A stretch of DNA of 64,000 nt. Source: Plazaster borealis (lineage: Eukaryota > Echinodermata > Asteroidea > Forcipulatida > Labidiasteridae). Shown here piece after piece: positions 11,630 through 23,451 of the stretch. Under the pieces are notes generated by a model. The model saw only the letters and a program-made list of their open reading frames with translations. It ran no database searches and was not told the origin of the DNA. The DNA lies in contig CM037471.1 in the NCBI GenBank assembly GCA_021014325.1, forward strand, positions 20,790,818 through 20,854,817. The letters are read 5' to 3'. Positions within the stretch are counted from its first letter, which is position 1. Each line of letters starts with the position of its first letter. The translations under genes and the position numbers were made by a program.

Positions 11630-12140
11630 CTTGTTGAAAAGCAGCGCAATTTGTGTTGTGACTTTTTTATTTTCCTCGTAAGACAATACGTAAAGAAAAA
11701 TGCAGTAAAATAGAAAATATAGCATATTGTGCATACTGACAGTCACAGTAAGTAGGACGTGTAAAACTTTAAATTCTTTGACACTGGCAGGCCTGTCGAG
11801 AAATTCCAGTCATTGTCTAAATTCAGTTAAAGGAACATGGTGAATATACTCTTTACATCTTGCATGCCAAGGAATTCCTAAAATTTGACATCTGCTTTTC
11901 AGTAAATTGCGAGAGGTGGAACGGAATGCAAACTTGATGTTTGCGAAAGGAAACTATGTGGTTGTGTATGAATGGCTGTTGTCGTACTTAGTGCACAAGA
12001 GTCAGCAATGACACGGGAATACAATTCTGTTCTCATCGTTTGAACAACGCTTTCTGACTGTGAAACACTTACATCAAGCTGCCACAGACTTTCATGAAAC
12101 AGTTTTTCACTCCAAATCACCACAATTATTGGGTGGAAAA

Positions 12141-15100
12141 ATGGCAACCAAGTATGAGCGACTGAAAGTTATAGGGAGGGGTACGTTTGGGCTTGCCTGG
12201 TTGACGAGGTCAAGATCGAGTCAGAGGCTGTACGTTCTGAAGGAAGTTGTCCTGAGCGGAATGACAGAGAAGGACCCGCATCAAGCCGTGAATGAAGTCG
12301 CAATCCTGGCCGGCTTGAGGCACGCCAACGTGGTGCGTTACCGGGAGGCGTTTGTTGATGGTGGAATGCTGAATATTGCCATGGAATATGCCGATAGAGG
12401 TAGCACTTTTTTTGAAAGAATAAAGCACAAGTGTATGAAACCCGAGGATTATAAAGTACTTTGAACCACCCTGCTATCATTTATAGAGCACTTTGTTTCA
12501 TAAGTGATTTCACATTTTGATCCATAAACGGGGAGTCATTATGGGTGGGAAGGTGGAACTTGTACTGGTAGTGGTAGTCTATACAGCTCAACACTTATAT
12601 GGATTATTTCTATGAGTTGTGAATGGTAGTCAATGGCTTCAGCTATAATGATGAAACGTATTATAGGCTATAGGTAAATATAGCCTAGCTACAGCCACTC
12701 TTCCGACACAGACTAACATTGCATAAAATATTTCTGTCTCAGGTGATTTGAGCGAAATCATCCAAACGAACAAGCAGACCAAAGAACACTTCCTGGAGAG
12801 TCAAATAATGGATTGGTTTGTGCAGATATGCTTCGCATTACGTTATATACACGCTAAAAAGATACTCCACAGAGGTTAGTGTTCCAATTTTAACAATTAT
12901 CATTATAGCCTCACAAATCAAGCAAGATGTTTATCTTAACCCCCACCCAGAAAATCAAGTTGCATGAAAAGGATATGTACTTTTATGCCTAGTGAGGGCC
13001 GCTGTAAGCACATGCTGACATATTTTAATATTTCCATGATGATTGTCGTAACCACAGTTCAAACTTTCAAATCATAAATGACATGATATCCTAAGCTGGG
13101 CCATGCCACACGTCCTATAGAAGGGGTGTCAATCAACATGGTACAGTGATTTGGTTTAGAAGGGGGCAGGACAAAACTCTGCCAGCACCCTTTGTGTACA
13201 AAATCGGCATTTCAATTGTCACTGATGGTAGATGAAATCAAATTATAAAAGTTAATTTATTAAGCAAACAAATAAGCTTAATTTAACACAGGCAATACCT
13301 GAACATTTAAACAACACACTTAGATTAAAACAAAATCGTCGAAAAAATGCAAAACAAACCCTCAGCATGTGCTGACAACGAACCACCACAGGGGAGTTGC
13401 AACCAAACAGTTCCCTCGCTGCAGGGTTATTAAAATATGACAAAAACCTGGCCCCAAAAGAGCTTTAAAAAAACTAGGAAAATGAACTTCATTATCCTAA
13501 GTATTTCCTTCGTCCTGTAGAGTAGCTTCACACAAACGCTTTATCCCGGTCTCATCTCTTCAGTAAAACCAAGTAATTGGTGACTTAGTGTAATGAAAAC
13601 GGCAAACAAATTAATGGTGGAAGTTATACATTTGCAATTACGTTTTTCACCCTCAGCCATTTTTTCCCCTTAGATCTGAAGCCACAGAATATTTTCATGA
13701 CGAGCCAGGGAATCATCAAAGTTGGAGATTTCGGCATCGCTAAGATGCTACGAGACACCAATGATCACGCCAATACTGCAATAGGCACGCCTTATTATAT
13801 GTCACCAGAGATATGCCGCAGAAAACCGTATCCTTAAATTTCAACTCAATTTTTTGAAATATTGTCTGTTTTTGTTTATGTATCCACCCATCTTGTTATC
13901 CACACGGGATTGGAACCCAGTTCCTTGGGGTGTGAAATGCTAGAAAGTATCCCATCCTTTGATTTCTTTTACAATACAACCTCCTCCCCCTCTTGCTCGC
14001 TCTCGCTCTCTTTCTCTGTTAGCACAGTATAAATGGATCTAGGCCATACCGGAGGTAGACTCTTACAAGTCTTTGACCGAACTAAAACTACACAAGTTCT
14101 AACTTTGAATGTATTAAGAAAATATAGAAGTAAACTTGCGGGTACAACCATGTATTAAACTCTTTTGGGAGAAGTGTTGGTTCTGATAAGAACCGGTGTG
14201 GTCTCGACTCTTCGAACAGTATACTCTGCTCGTCAGGAGAAAGATATGAGCAATAGGGGACGAGCAGAGTATACTGTTCGAAACGTCGAGACCACATCGG
14301 TTCTTCTCATCAGAACCAACACTTCTCCCAAAGGAGTTTTATACATGGTTGTACCCTCAAGTTTACTACTATAGTTTTTTCTTATGATCCACACCCCCAT
14401 GGAAAACTTCAAACGTCACTTTGAATGTACTGTTATTGCAAAGAATTTAAGCTATGACGTCATAACAGGTATTACGACAACGAGGAACTGTTACCTACAC
14501 AGTCCTTATCTTATCCAATGATCAGCTACAACCAGAAGAGCGATATGTGGGCTGCTGGGTGTGTCCTTTATGAGATGACGTCATTGGTGCATCCCTTTGA
14601 AGCTACCGACTTTTCAACTTTGGTCATGAGAATACTGAGGGGCAGATACAAGTCTATACCAAGGTGGGCGTTTCAATCAATAATAAAATAATAACTAGTT
14701 TTTATATAGCACTTTAGTCTGCGGACGTCTCAAGGCGCTTACTATCTATTTCCAGACAGGTTTTTTTACGTTTTTGAGTTGTATAAGACCATTTATGTAT
14801 AACACCTTGGAAAGGTTTACAGGGTGATGTGGTGCACTCAGCAGCCACTGCCAGAAACACCGAGGCAAACCCATTCTCTTAGCGACAAGTGTAACTGGGT
14901 TCTTTTACGAGCATTGTACAACACACGGGACCAACGGCTCTACGTTGCGTCCGAAGGACGAAGAAATAATGGTTAAGTGCTCTCTTAAGTGTCAAGACAG
15001 GGACTCGAACCCACACTCTGCTGATCAGAAACACCAATAGGCCAGGGAGGCAAAGACGTGATTAATTTTGAGGGAAAACTCGGTGGCAACATAGGCATGG

Positions 15101-16999
15101 TTTTCAAGCTATAAAAATCTTGAATCGACATGGAAAATAAACGCCACTTGTTAAATTTACAAAAGCATACTTTCGAGAAGACACAAGGCAACGCATGGTT
15201 ACAAATTTGTTTTCCCGAAATTTGTTTTGCAAAAAATATATATTTCACAACAGAACTCTATGAATGATAACCGTCGTATTTTATTTCTTGTCCATCAGAC
15301 ACTACGGACCCCTTTTGGAAGATTTAATCGCTGTGCTCTTGCGAGTTGATCCAGACCGCCGCCCCTCTGCCGACCAGCTCCTGTCAATACCCGGGATTCA
15401 CGTCCATGTGATGGCCTACACCAACCGATGCAAGACCAACTGCTTGCCGGTCACAGTGGCCGCTGAAGGCAGAAGGGGTTCTAGTTCTCAATCCGTGGAA
15501 GAGGTTGATTGGAGGACTCAGAATGGTCTTTCAAGCAAGGGCTCAAGAGTACATCAGATCTTAGAGGACTCTGCCGTGACGTCTAGGAGGCACTCATTAG
15601 CGTCTGAAAAGGGTTGTGACCGGGCAAGTCTTGGCGTTCACTGTCCGCAGCCAGACAACAAATTCAGACGGAACTCTTGTGGAAATATTGCCACAAATGT
15701 CACAAAGACAATGACAAATGGAGGTAAACATACAAGCGAGTGCACCGTTGGTAACTCAACAACGAGAGATCGACCTGTTACACCGTGTTTGAAGACGGCT
15801 GGTCAAAGGGCTTCCATTATCAAGCACGAGAGGTTGCAATCAACAGGCTCAACCGGCGAATCAGTTTGTCATGAGCCTGGGAAGCAGAGGAGTTCATCGG
15901 TGGACATTGTTGACAAAGGGAGGTCACAACGAAGTGCGTCTTTTAAAGTAGTTTCAAACCTGAGCAGAGCACCACCTCAATGTGTGGTGAAATCAGAATG
16001 GAAAGAGGGGATGCGCCCAAAAACGGTAAGTGGATCACGAGTAGGCCTACAGACAATAATTGTCGTTGACAATAATTTATTTGATGCGGAGTTTAGGGTG
16101 CAAAGCACTGTGGTTTTGTCCCTTTTCTAAACCAGTTGAAATCTGTGAAAATATCATGGTATGACTTCAGCTCCTTCTTCCCAGTCTCGGAGTTAGACTA
16201 GTTGGGTAAATGAACAGTTCTAAAGACAATTTTCTTTATCACCAATCACCCTTAGACGAAGCGAGCCAGTGGCGACGAATCGAATCCATCCATCCTCAAC
16301 CTGCTCACTCTTGACAGCAAAGACAGAGAGAAGAACAATCGATCCCTGAAGAAGTCCACGTATGTCCTGGAAACACCGTCAACAACCGATGGAGGTCAAC
16401 ATCGAAGACGGGCTTTCGCGAAAGAGATCTACGCAAAGACGGGTACGGAGGTGGCGGATATAAGAGAGGACCAAATTGGCGTAGAATGTGGCGACAGCTT
16501 ACAGGAGAAAACAAAGAAATGCGTATCTCTGCGTGACGGTCTGATTCTTCAGGACAAGCTTAATTCGTGGATGGACACCACCAACAAAAATGGTCTTTGG
16601 AACACCGTAGTGGAGAGACGGCAATGTAGCAACTCACCAGAGAATAACTTGGCTAATCATGATTCACCAAGAAGACTCAAAGATGAACAAGTAACGAGAT
16701 TTAAGGAAATGAATGAGTGTCTGTTTCGATGTCGACTCCAGGCCGGAGACTCGCCACAAACTATCCGGGGTAAAATCGAGACACTTCTTGTCTATCTCGA
16801 GGACAGCATAGGAGCGGAGTCATCCTCATTGTGTTTAAATCTTCTCAAAATGGCATCTGGCCGTAAAGTTTGCCCAGTGCCTGATGAAGGTGTGCTGAGG
16901 GCGATAGAGGGAGTTCTTGGAAAGGAGCACATGGCGTGCGTACCAGTTTTGATTCATTTACATAATCTAGAGCAGAGTTGTGATTGGCTGTCGGCTTGA
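12141..16999 (+). CDS. NEK-family serine/threonine kinase, complete, six exons
   Basis: Exons are 12141-12399, 12743-12874, 13674-13827, 14526-14663, 15299-16025 and 16256-16999. They join in frame to 717 aa, with GT and AG at every junction. The start ATG has A at -3 and G at +4. The kinase domain (about residues 5-258) is intact. It has the glycine loop GRGTFG (12-17), the lysine in VLKEV (K34), HRDLKPQN (129-136), DFG (149-151), the activation-loop [12 protein letters not shown] (165-176) and [12 protein letters not shown]. Similarity is strongest to the NEK1/NEK3/NEK5 group, which acts in cilia, centrosome and cell-cycle control. The middle tail is polar, Ser/Thr-rich and low in predicted structure, without the long coiled coil of NEK1. 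The last ~100 residues (from FKEMNECLF to QSCDWLSA) resemble the helical C-terminal module of NEK1/5, including [20 protein letters not shown]. The exact subfamily is uncertain, so no symbol is given. Confidence 0.93.
14113..14384. mobile_element. Large near-perfect inverted repeat in NEK intron 3
   Basis: The arms 14113-14234 and 14259-14384 are inverted copies with a loop of ~24 bp. Landmarks are AAACTTGCGGGTACAACCAT, GGGAGAAGTGTTGGTTCTGA, TCTCGACTCTTCGAACAGTA and CTCTGCTCGTC with their complements. It has no coding capacity and is probably a non-autonomous foldback element. Transcribed as part of the NEK pre-mRNA it would form a >100-bp hairpin. Confidence 0.9.
14700..15030 (-). mobile_element. 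tRNA-Leu-derived SINE in NEK intron 4
   Basis: Read on the minus strand, the element begins with a degraded tRNA head (GGTGTTTCTGATCAGCAGAG, then GTGTGGGTTCGAGTCCC near 15006). It ends in the AGCGCCTTGAGACGT / GCTATATAAAAA tail near 14700-14735. A related copy lies at 33575-33885. Confidence 0.7.
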
Positions 17000-17068
17000 T
17001 GACGTTGGGGGGAAACATTAAGAGAGGGTAGTTTTCCGGCTGTGTTGATATGTATATTAAATTAGTGC

Positions 17069-17074
17069 AATAAA
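17069..17074 (+). promoter_or_regulatory. Polyadenylation signal of the NEK gene
   Basis: AATAAA lies 70 bp after the kinase stop codon at 16997-16999, the right distance and strand. A second AATAAA follows near 17367. The sequence from here to 17686 is AT-rich and without a recognisable gene. Confidence 0.7.
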
Positions 17075-17686
17075 AATGTTAACATTTTGTCAAATACCGT
17101 AGTTTTTAAAGCACACATACTTTCAGTTTATAGATGATGCCTTAATGATATGATGGTTTGTTTTGTTTAATGTAAACGTAGTATTTTTCTCTGTTTTGTT
17201 TATAGTTTAACCTCAAAAATTTTCATCGGTTATTTTGTTCTGTTATTTTCAAGTTTAGCTAAGTAAATATAGAAGTTTTTATTATTCAGATAAATATATT
17301 TATATCAAATCAAATGTTAAGTTGTATTTATTTTCTATGTATATGTTATATTTCATAGTAGTTTATAAATAAAATTATTGGATTTGATTTCAAAATGCAA
17401 AGTGTCTTTCTTCTTGACCTGAAACAATATTTCATTGTTCCTTTGTAACTTCAAGACGTGAATAGGCAAAACCTGCAACTTATAAGACGAAGTGCAAAAC
17501 AAATGTGACAGGTATACACATACCCCGTTTAATGTTCGGTTGTTGTAAACTTCTCAGTCAGTTCCTTTACTAATTCTTCTATTATTCAAATTACATCGAG
17601 CGCCCTCCACCTCCGGTTTCCGGAAGATCCAATAATTCAATTCCAAGAAGACGTTCATCCAGTGTCTTCATTTCACATATATGAAT

Positions 17687-18066
17687 TTAAGGCTCTGTAT
17701 ACGTTTGGAAATTACTCTGGCAATAAAAACTTACTTGGTAAGAAGTACAGCAGCTTCTGATAGTATAAAGCATTTTGAGGAACATTTCACTTTGAAGTCA
17801 TGTGGTTATGGAAAAAGATATCAGTTAAAACAAAATTAATCTGAAAAGCGTTTCTGTCAGAAATGTTTGTCAGATTGTGTATTCCAATTGCATATTCTTC
17901 TTCCTGCGTGGACATGACCGCTCCAGATTTTCGGCACTATCTCAAAAACGCTACCACATTTTGAAATGAAATTTTCCCAGAATAGTTTTATGGTATATAT
18001 CTACAACTATAAAGGATTGAAACAAGCAGTGGGTTCCAGTTACCAAACGTATACAATCCCTCTAAA
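17687..18066. mobile_element. TTAA-type mini-transposon, GGTCTGTATACG subfamily
   Basis: It starts TTAAGGCTCTGTATACGTTT and ends TTACCAAACGTATACAATCC followed by CTCTAAA, which are imperfect inverted repeats. The interior (CTTACTTGGTAAGAAGTACAG, CGCTCCAGATTTTCGGCA, CTCAAAAACGCTACCAC) matches the copy at 29249-29643 end to end. The sequence from 18067 to 19284 holds nothing I can call. Confidence 0.8.
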
Positions 18067-19284
18067 GAGAATCACCGAACCTCAATGCCGACCCAATATA
18101 CGAGTGTCACTTAAATTTTCCTAAAATGCTCACAAAAAGGAGGGCTATCGATCGGGAGCCTGGAAAGATAAATATGCGCGCTTTTATGAGATGCACCTTT
18201 TCGCTGAAAATCCGGAAAAAAAGATTAGTTACGAATCCATCCACATGAAGAAATGGCTGTTGTTTTTCAGTTCACAATCTTGACCAACATGAAGTGATGA
18301 ATAACCACACTTAAATATTGTTTATATATAAAAACCATCCTTTATTTTGTCTCCCTCAATGTTTACAAAAACAATTAAACTAGATGATATTACACAACAT
18401 ATGTATAAATATACATTTCAAATACAACCCTATGCTCCAGAATATTTCAACTACACCATTATTGGGTGTGTTCAATTCCACTACCGTGATATTAAGAAAA
18501 TTGCGATTTTTACTTGCAAAATATACATGAATACAAACTGTGGATTTTCAGTTGTATTGATTTATCACTTGATTTTTCCTCAGTAGTAATAACATAAATC
18601 CAATTGTTAATCAATTTACATAAGATGAGAAGAAAAAGAAAAAAAATCAGCCTCGAACATTTTGTACATCATTATTTTCTCCAAAATATACACAAAAGAC
18701 AAACATGAATATTCATGAGGCATGCTGCTGTTTTTGAACAAAGCAACAGTTCCATTTATAAAACAACAGAATGTTAATTTAAGTAATACTTAATATAGAC
18801 TGATATATTTCAATACACACAAAGAGACACCCTTTCTTCGACAACTTGCCGGGTTATTCCAGAAGAAAAATATAAAATAATATCTGATTAAAATATTGAC
18901 GTGTTGCAGGAACTTTTAAATTAAGCTACTGCAAGGGTTGGTTCAACATTTCCACAAACGGTCAGAGTGTACTCTTTTTCATAACCCCCACCCCAAGTAA
19001 TTAAATAAATAAACAAATAATAATGATAAATTAATATATATAATGAGTAGGCCTTAGCTTTCGCGACGACGGACCTTCTTCAGAGGCATAAAACAACAAC
19101 AAACAACATATCCATTTATTAAAGAAGAGGGGAAAGGGATTAAGGGAAGGATCCAGAAAGAAGCGGGAAAATTATAGCCAATCAAAGTTTCTATTTCAGA
19201 AACAATTGGTGGCTATGATAAATTAATATATATATATATATTACCCCTGGCCCCCCCCCCCCGAACCCACCTCGCTTGCGTACG

Positions 19285-19861
19285 GCCAACCACCACACCG
19301 AAGGAAACTTAGAAATTTAATTTGGGTGTGAATATAAGGCGAATCACCACACCGAAGGAAACTTGGAGATTGATTGAATTTGGGAGTGCATATAACTTAA
19401 GGCGAACCACCACACCGAAGGAAACTTAGAGACCGAATTTGGGAGTGGATATAAAGCGAACCACCACACCAGAAGAAAATTAGAGATTGAATTTGGGTGT
19501 GAATATAAGGCGAATCACCACACTGCAGGAAACTTATAAATTTAATTTGGGTGTGAATATAAGGCGAATCACCACACCGAAAGTAACTTAGATATTGAAT
19601 TTGGGAGTGCATATAACTTAAGGCGAACCACCACACCGAAGGAAACTTAGAGACCGAATTTGGGAGTGGATATAAAGCGAACCACCACACCAGAAGAAAA
19701 TTAGAGATTGAATTTGGGTGTGCAAATAAGGCGAACCACCACACTGAAGGAAACTTAGAGATTGAATTTGGGTGTGCATATAAGGCGAACCACCACACCA
19801 AAGGAAACTTAGAGATTGAATTTGGGTGTGCATATAAGGCGAACCACCACGCAGAAGGAAA
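19285..19861. repeat. 54-bp satellite, about 10.5 units with four-unit higher-order repeat
   Basis: The unit begins ACCACACCGAAGGAAACTTA and ends ATATAAGGCGAACC. Most units are 54 bp; those carrying an inserted TAACTTA-type segment are longer. The order diverged / long / GACCGAA / CAGAAGAAAAT occurs twice in succession, a four-unit repeat of about 220 bp. The unit length is a multiple of three, so stop-free frames run through the array on the minus strand. I read those frames as a by-product, not a gene. Confidence 0.92.
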
Positions 19862-20447
19862 CAGACGTCATGTAAGCAACTTCTGGTAGCATTCAACCAA
19901 TTCAGTTTTCGACAACTCTGAATATTTTTGCTAATTGCATTATTAGCAGGGGATTCATCAACCACATAAAATTATTTTGAATTTTAGTAAAAATACTCAC
20001 TTCATATGTTATAAGTTTAAAAAACTTTAGCCAAACTTTCTTAGCCTTTGTTAGAATTTTTTAGAAGTATACAGAGAGATAAAGCTGAATTCATTGTTGA
20101 AGATTTCCATCAAAGCTTAGTCTCTTTCTTAAAAGTTTGACTTTTTGCATAGTTGATATAATCTGACAATTTTAATTTATACACCAAACCTGAGATTTGT
20201 TTTCAAACATCTTAAAAACAGTGAGTAACATAGAACAAAATAAACAACATTGTGCTGACAGAACATCCTTCAAGGAAAATGTCACAAAAGTGTCCGGCAA
20301 CTATGACAACAGTAAAAATATACAACTCTCTTCGTCGCAAATATACAGATAAGATGTTTACAGTAGGTAGCTTTACTCCATACTAAGTCAAAGACAGCCA
20401 GTCTTAAGGTATGCTTCTTCTTCTTTTATCAATAACTGTTTATGGAG

Positions 20448-20553
20448 TGACATGGGCGATTGGTATAGTACACTGGACACAAGTTCTTGTGTTGCACAAG
20501 TTCTTGTGTCGTCAGAGTGTGGTTTTGGGTTCCCAGTCATGGCACTTGTGTCC
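20448..20553 (+). mobile_element. tRNA-Leu SINE fragment
   Basis: GTGTGG...GTTCCCAGTCATGGCACTTG matches the head of the SINE copies at 31441 and 62161. The 3' part is cut off exactly where the TTAA element at 20554 begins, so that element probably inserted into this SINE. Confidence 0.6.
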
Positions 20554-20941
20554 TTAAAGGGACACGTTGCCTTGGATCGGGCGAGTTGGTCTATAAAAAG
20601 CATTTGTAATAACCGTTTATTATAAAATGCATATGGTTAGAAAGATGTTTTAAAAGTAGAATACAATGATCCACACAAAGATGTCTCGAATTTGTGTGGT
20701 TTTCCTTTTTCAGCGTGACCAAACACGGTCAGCCATTATGTGGAGTCAAATTTTTGACCGACCGTGTTGGTTAGCAAAGTAAAAGGAAAACCACGCAATT
20801 TCGAGGCATATTTGTTTGGATCATTGTGTTCTACTTTTATAACGTCTCTCTAACCATAGGGGCCTATGCATTTTATAACAAACGGTTACAAACGCTTTTT
20901 TTAGACCAACTCGTCCGATCCAAGGCAACGTGTCCCTTTAA
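20554..20941. mobile_element. Full-length palindromic TTAA mini-transposon
   Basis: It begins TTAAAGGGACACGTTGCCTT and ends with the complement AAGGCAACGTGTCCCTTTAA. The arms stay paired through the whole 388 bp, for example CGGGCGAGTTGGTCTATAAA with AGACCAACTCGTCCGATC, and GTGTGGTTTTCCTTTT with AAAAGGAAAACCACGC. There is no coding capacity. The sequence from 20942 to 21837 has no recognised gene. Confidence 0.9.
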
Positions 20942-21837
20942 GCAAGATATAAAACCATAATTGTTTCGTCCCTCAGATGCGATGACAATCTGTAGATCCA
21001 TGTGTTGTGCAGTGTACATACAAGAACCCTGTACATTTGCCTCGTTTTTTTCTGGCATGGCTGGCAGCAGATTGCGCCGTAACACCTTGTAAAACCATAC
21101 AAGGTGCTATCATATAAATGGGTCTTGATAAGTCAAAAAAAGCTCCGCATAATGGTCACTAAAATAATGAGTGCTTTGAGACGCCAGTAGATGAAGCTCC
21201 GGAATGAGTATTATTATTATCACCTGGGCTTAAGCAGAAAATAATGCTTAAAAATGTTCTGCTTAGCAGGAATGAGCAGGATACCAGTCACAAAATGTAC
21301 ACATGACATGGTAGTTTGGCTGGTAACCTTAGTCTGGTAAGCATAATTTTGTTTTGCTTAGCTCCTTGTTGTGCTTAAGCAACTTTATGATATTGGGCCC
21401 AGGTGAGAAGTTGAATACAAAATATAAAATAAAAAACAAGCATACCTTAAGACCAACCAGGTGAAAACGTGCAGTGTTTGTGATCATCAGATTGCAGATC
21501 ACCAGTCAAAAAAAAAGGATAGAATATGATGTGCGTGTGCAAAGGTGATCAAACTAAATTTAAGCTAAGATCCTAGATCAGTATGAAGGATTCAGAACAC
21601 AAGTCTGTAACTCTAAAATAGTACAAATTATTACGGATGAACACTGAAGACAACATACAAATTAGCCCCAATACAATTTTCAAAAAAATGTTCCCCAACT
21701 GCAAAAAAAGGTTGTGTGCCACACTATCTTGTCCATATGTCACATCAAAATATACCTGTTACTATCCCCTTTATACATTTAAACAAAACTATTTCATTTA
21801 AAAAAAATGATAAGTTTCCAGGTACACCCACAAAAGC

Positions 21838-22010
21838 AGGCCTTGCTCATGATGTGACATCACTGGTGGAACAAGAAACGGAACCAAAACGTCTGAATTT
21901 CATTTGGCTACCATACAGGAATGAACATGATCTGTTGTGGTTGCACAAGCGATTCTTAACATTTCTCGTTCCACCAGTGACGTCACATGTGTTACATCAT
22001 AAGCCAAGGC
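21838..22010. mobile_element. Inverted-repeat element
   Basis: GCCTTGCTCATGATGTGACA and CTGGTGGAACAAGAAA pair with TTTCTCGTTCCACCAG and ATCATAAGCCAAGGC. The arms are ~45 bp around a 70-bp loop. The short open frame across it is not a gene. Confidence 0.65.
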
Positions 22011-22111
22011 TTGATTTGCTGGGCGTTCCAAGAGAGGGTGGGTAGCAGATATATTTTTTCAGCTGATTCATAAATTATTAATTACAAACCTTTACATGGC
22101 ATATGGACAAG

Positions 22112-22244
22112 GGCCAAATTCGCACAAGGACCATTTGTCGAACTGGCGGCTGATATTAACTGGTACTCATTCTCAAAAACATGTGTTGGGTGCCAGTCAA
22201 TATTGACCTCTTGTGGACAAATAAGTCCTTGTGCGAACTTGGCC
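22112..22244. repeat. Hairpin-forming inverted repeat
   Basis: GGCCAAATTCGCACAAGGAC at the left pairs with GTCCTTGTGCGAACTTGGCC at the right, ~28-bp arms with a ~75-bp loop. It is probably a small foldback element. Nothing further is called up to 23049. Confidence 0.6.
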
Positions 22245-23049
22245 ATTGTAGTACGGCACACATCCTTTAAATTCAGACGTAGCAAGACATCAAACAAGTG
22301 ACACACGGACATTCTTGAGGCCTGGCTCATGCAGAAAGATCTTTGTTCAAACTGAAAGTATAACACTTCCCTTTTAGCGGTGGAAAAAACCTTCTGATGT
22401 TATCCAACCCGATAAGAATTTGCATGTCAAGCAGGTGGAGTTTGTAACACAAGTAGGGATACCGTGAGATCGTGGCTCTGTAAGGATCAATACAGAACGA
22501 TGAAACTTGAGGCCTCGGAGGCCCGATGCAGCTGAACATCTTGGAGTTGTTGCACAAGAATCATCAATAATGATCACGTAATAGAAGGAGCTGGAAGACT
22601 ACATGTACTGTGAAGCCAAAAATATATATTATGTATATTAAATATCAGCTTCAAATACGGTAAGTAGGGTCACACTAACACCCAGTCGTACTGGCACCCA
22701 GTGGTGGTACAGCGGGACAGTTTATCCATTTTGATTGGTCCAGAGGAGATCACATGGCCATGTTTAAATGTGTGATATAGACACGGTGAGGAGTGTTTAA
22801 ACCAGGCGCTAATTTACGCATAAACCCAGTCACTACATACCAGTACTCAATCTAAAATGTTAGTACGCATGCGTAGGCACAACCGTTGAGCATCGCGTGC
22901 AATTTGACCCTTCGCAAAACGGAACCGGAGGACGTGATAGGAATTGAAAATTTACAGAAAAGTTTTACAGATTTTCAAACATTATATGCTTACAAAAAGG
23001 ACATTTATGAACAAGAATGAAAGAGTAGTGACTAGGTCTTAACAGGCCG

Positions 23050-23395
23050 TTTAAAACCTTGCAGGGTCGTGGCCGTGCGACACATTGCATGGCCACAACC
23101 CTGCCAGTTTTAAACAGCCTGTTAAGACCTCATGGAGGTGCCTCAACAGACTAAGAACGCCAACTGGCCGGTGCAAGGTGTCTCTCAAGAAGTGGGGATA
23201 TCTGGACTCTGAAGACGTGACCTGCATATGTGGGACAGAGCCACAAATTATGGACCACCTCCTGAGATGCCCCCTACTGGAGCAAGAATGCAGAACTGAA
23301 GACCTTGCAGAGAACAATGATATTGCTAGGAGCTGTGTTCAGTTCTGGCTGAAGCACAGCATATAGTGTGTGGACACGATAAGAAGAAGAAGACC
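23050..23395 (+). mobile_element. LINE 3'-end remnant (reverse-transcriptase C-terminus)
   Basis: A frame at 23085-23366 encodes the typical end of a non-LTR retrotransposon ORF2. It has an NRLRTPTGRCK block, WGYLDSEDV, then a zinc-finger-like C-x-C...H-x4-C (CICGTEPQIMDHLLRCPLL). The frame ends in WLKHSI and stop. A GATAAGAAGAAGAAG tail follows near 23379. The rest of the element is missing, as expected for a 5'-truncated copy. It is inactive. Confidence 0.75.
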
Positions 23396-23409
23396 TCATC
23401 GCCACTCTT

Positions 23410-23415
23410 TTTATT
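23410..23415 (-). promoter_or_regulatory. Polyadenylation signal for the CAP-Gly gene
   Basis: The minus strand reads AATAAA, ~37 bp after the TAA at 23452-23454. This supports reading that TAA as the true stop, although the bases around it (AG|GTAAGAAG) would also make a good splice donor. Confidence 0.5.
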
Positions 23416-23451
23416 CCCTTATTAGTATACACATAGATTGCCTCTCTCTTC

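Larger units (their letters stand above)
7223..11945. repeat. Segmental tandem duplication, copy B
   Basis: Colinear partner of 1197-5335, in the same orientation. It carries the second GPCR gene and its upstream region. It is longer than copy A mainly through insertions between about 9400 and 10400 (including the foldback at 10061-10298) and the element at 11395-11629. Its right edge abuts the 5' flank of the NEK kinase gene, whose ATG lies ~200 bp further on. Confidence 0.85.

Noticed and set aside
12060..12140. Upstream in-frame extension of the NEK kinase
   Set aside because: The open frame begins at a GTG, not an ATG. The ATG at 12141 has a good start context and fits the usual NEK N-terminus.
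19397..19965. Open frames of 115-134 codons on the minus strand
   Set aside because: They arise because the 54-bp satellite unit is divisible by three; no start context, splice site or homology supports a gene.
21716..22045. 109-codon plus-strand frame
   Set aside because: It overlaps an inverted-repeat element at 21838-22010 and shows no domain.
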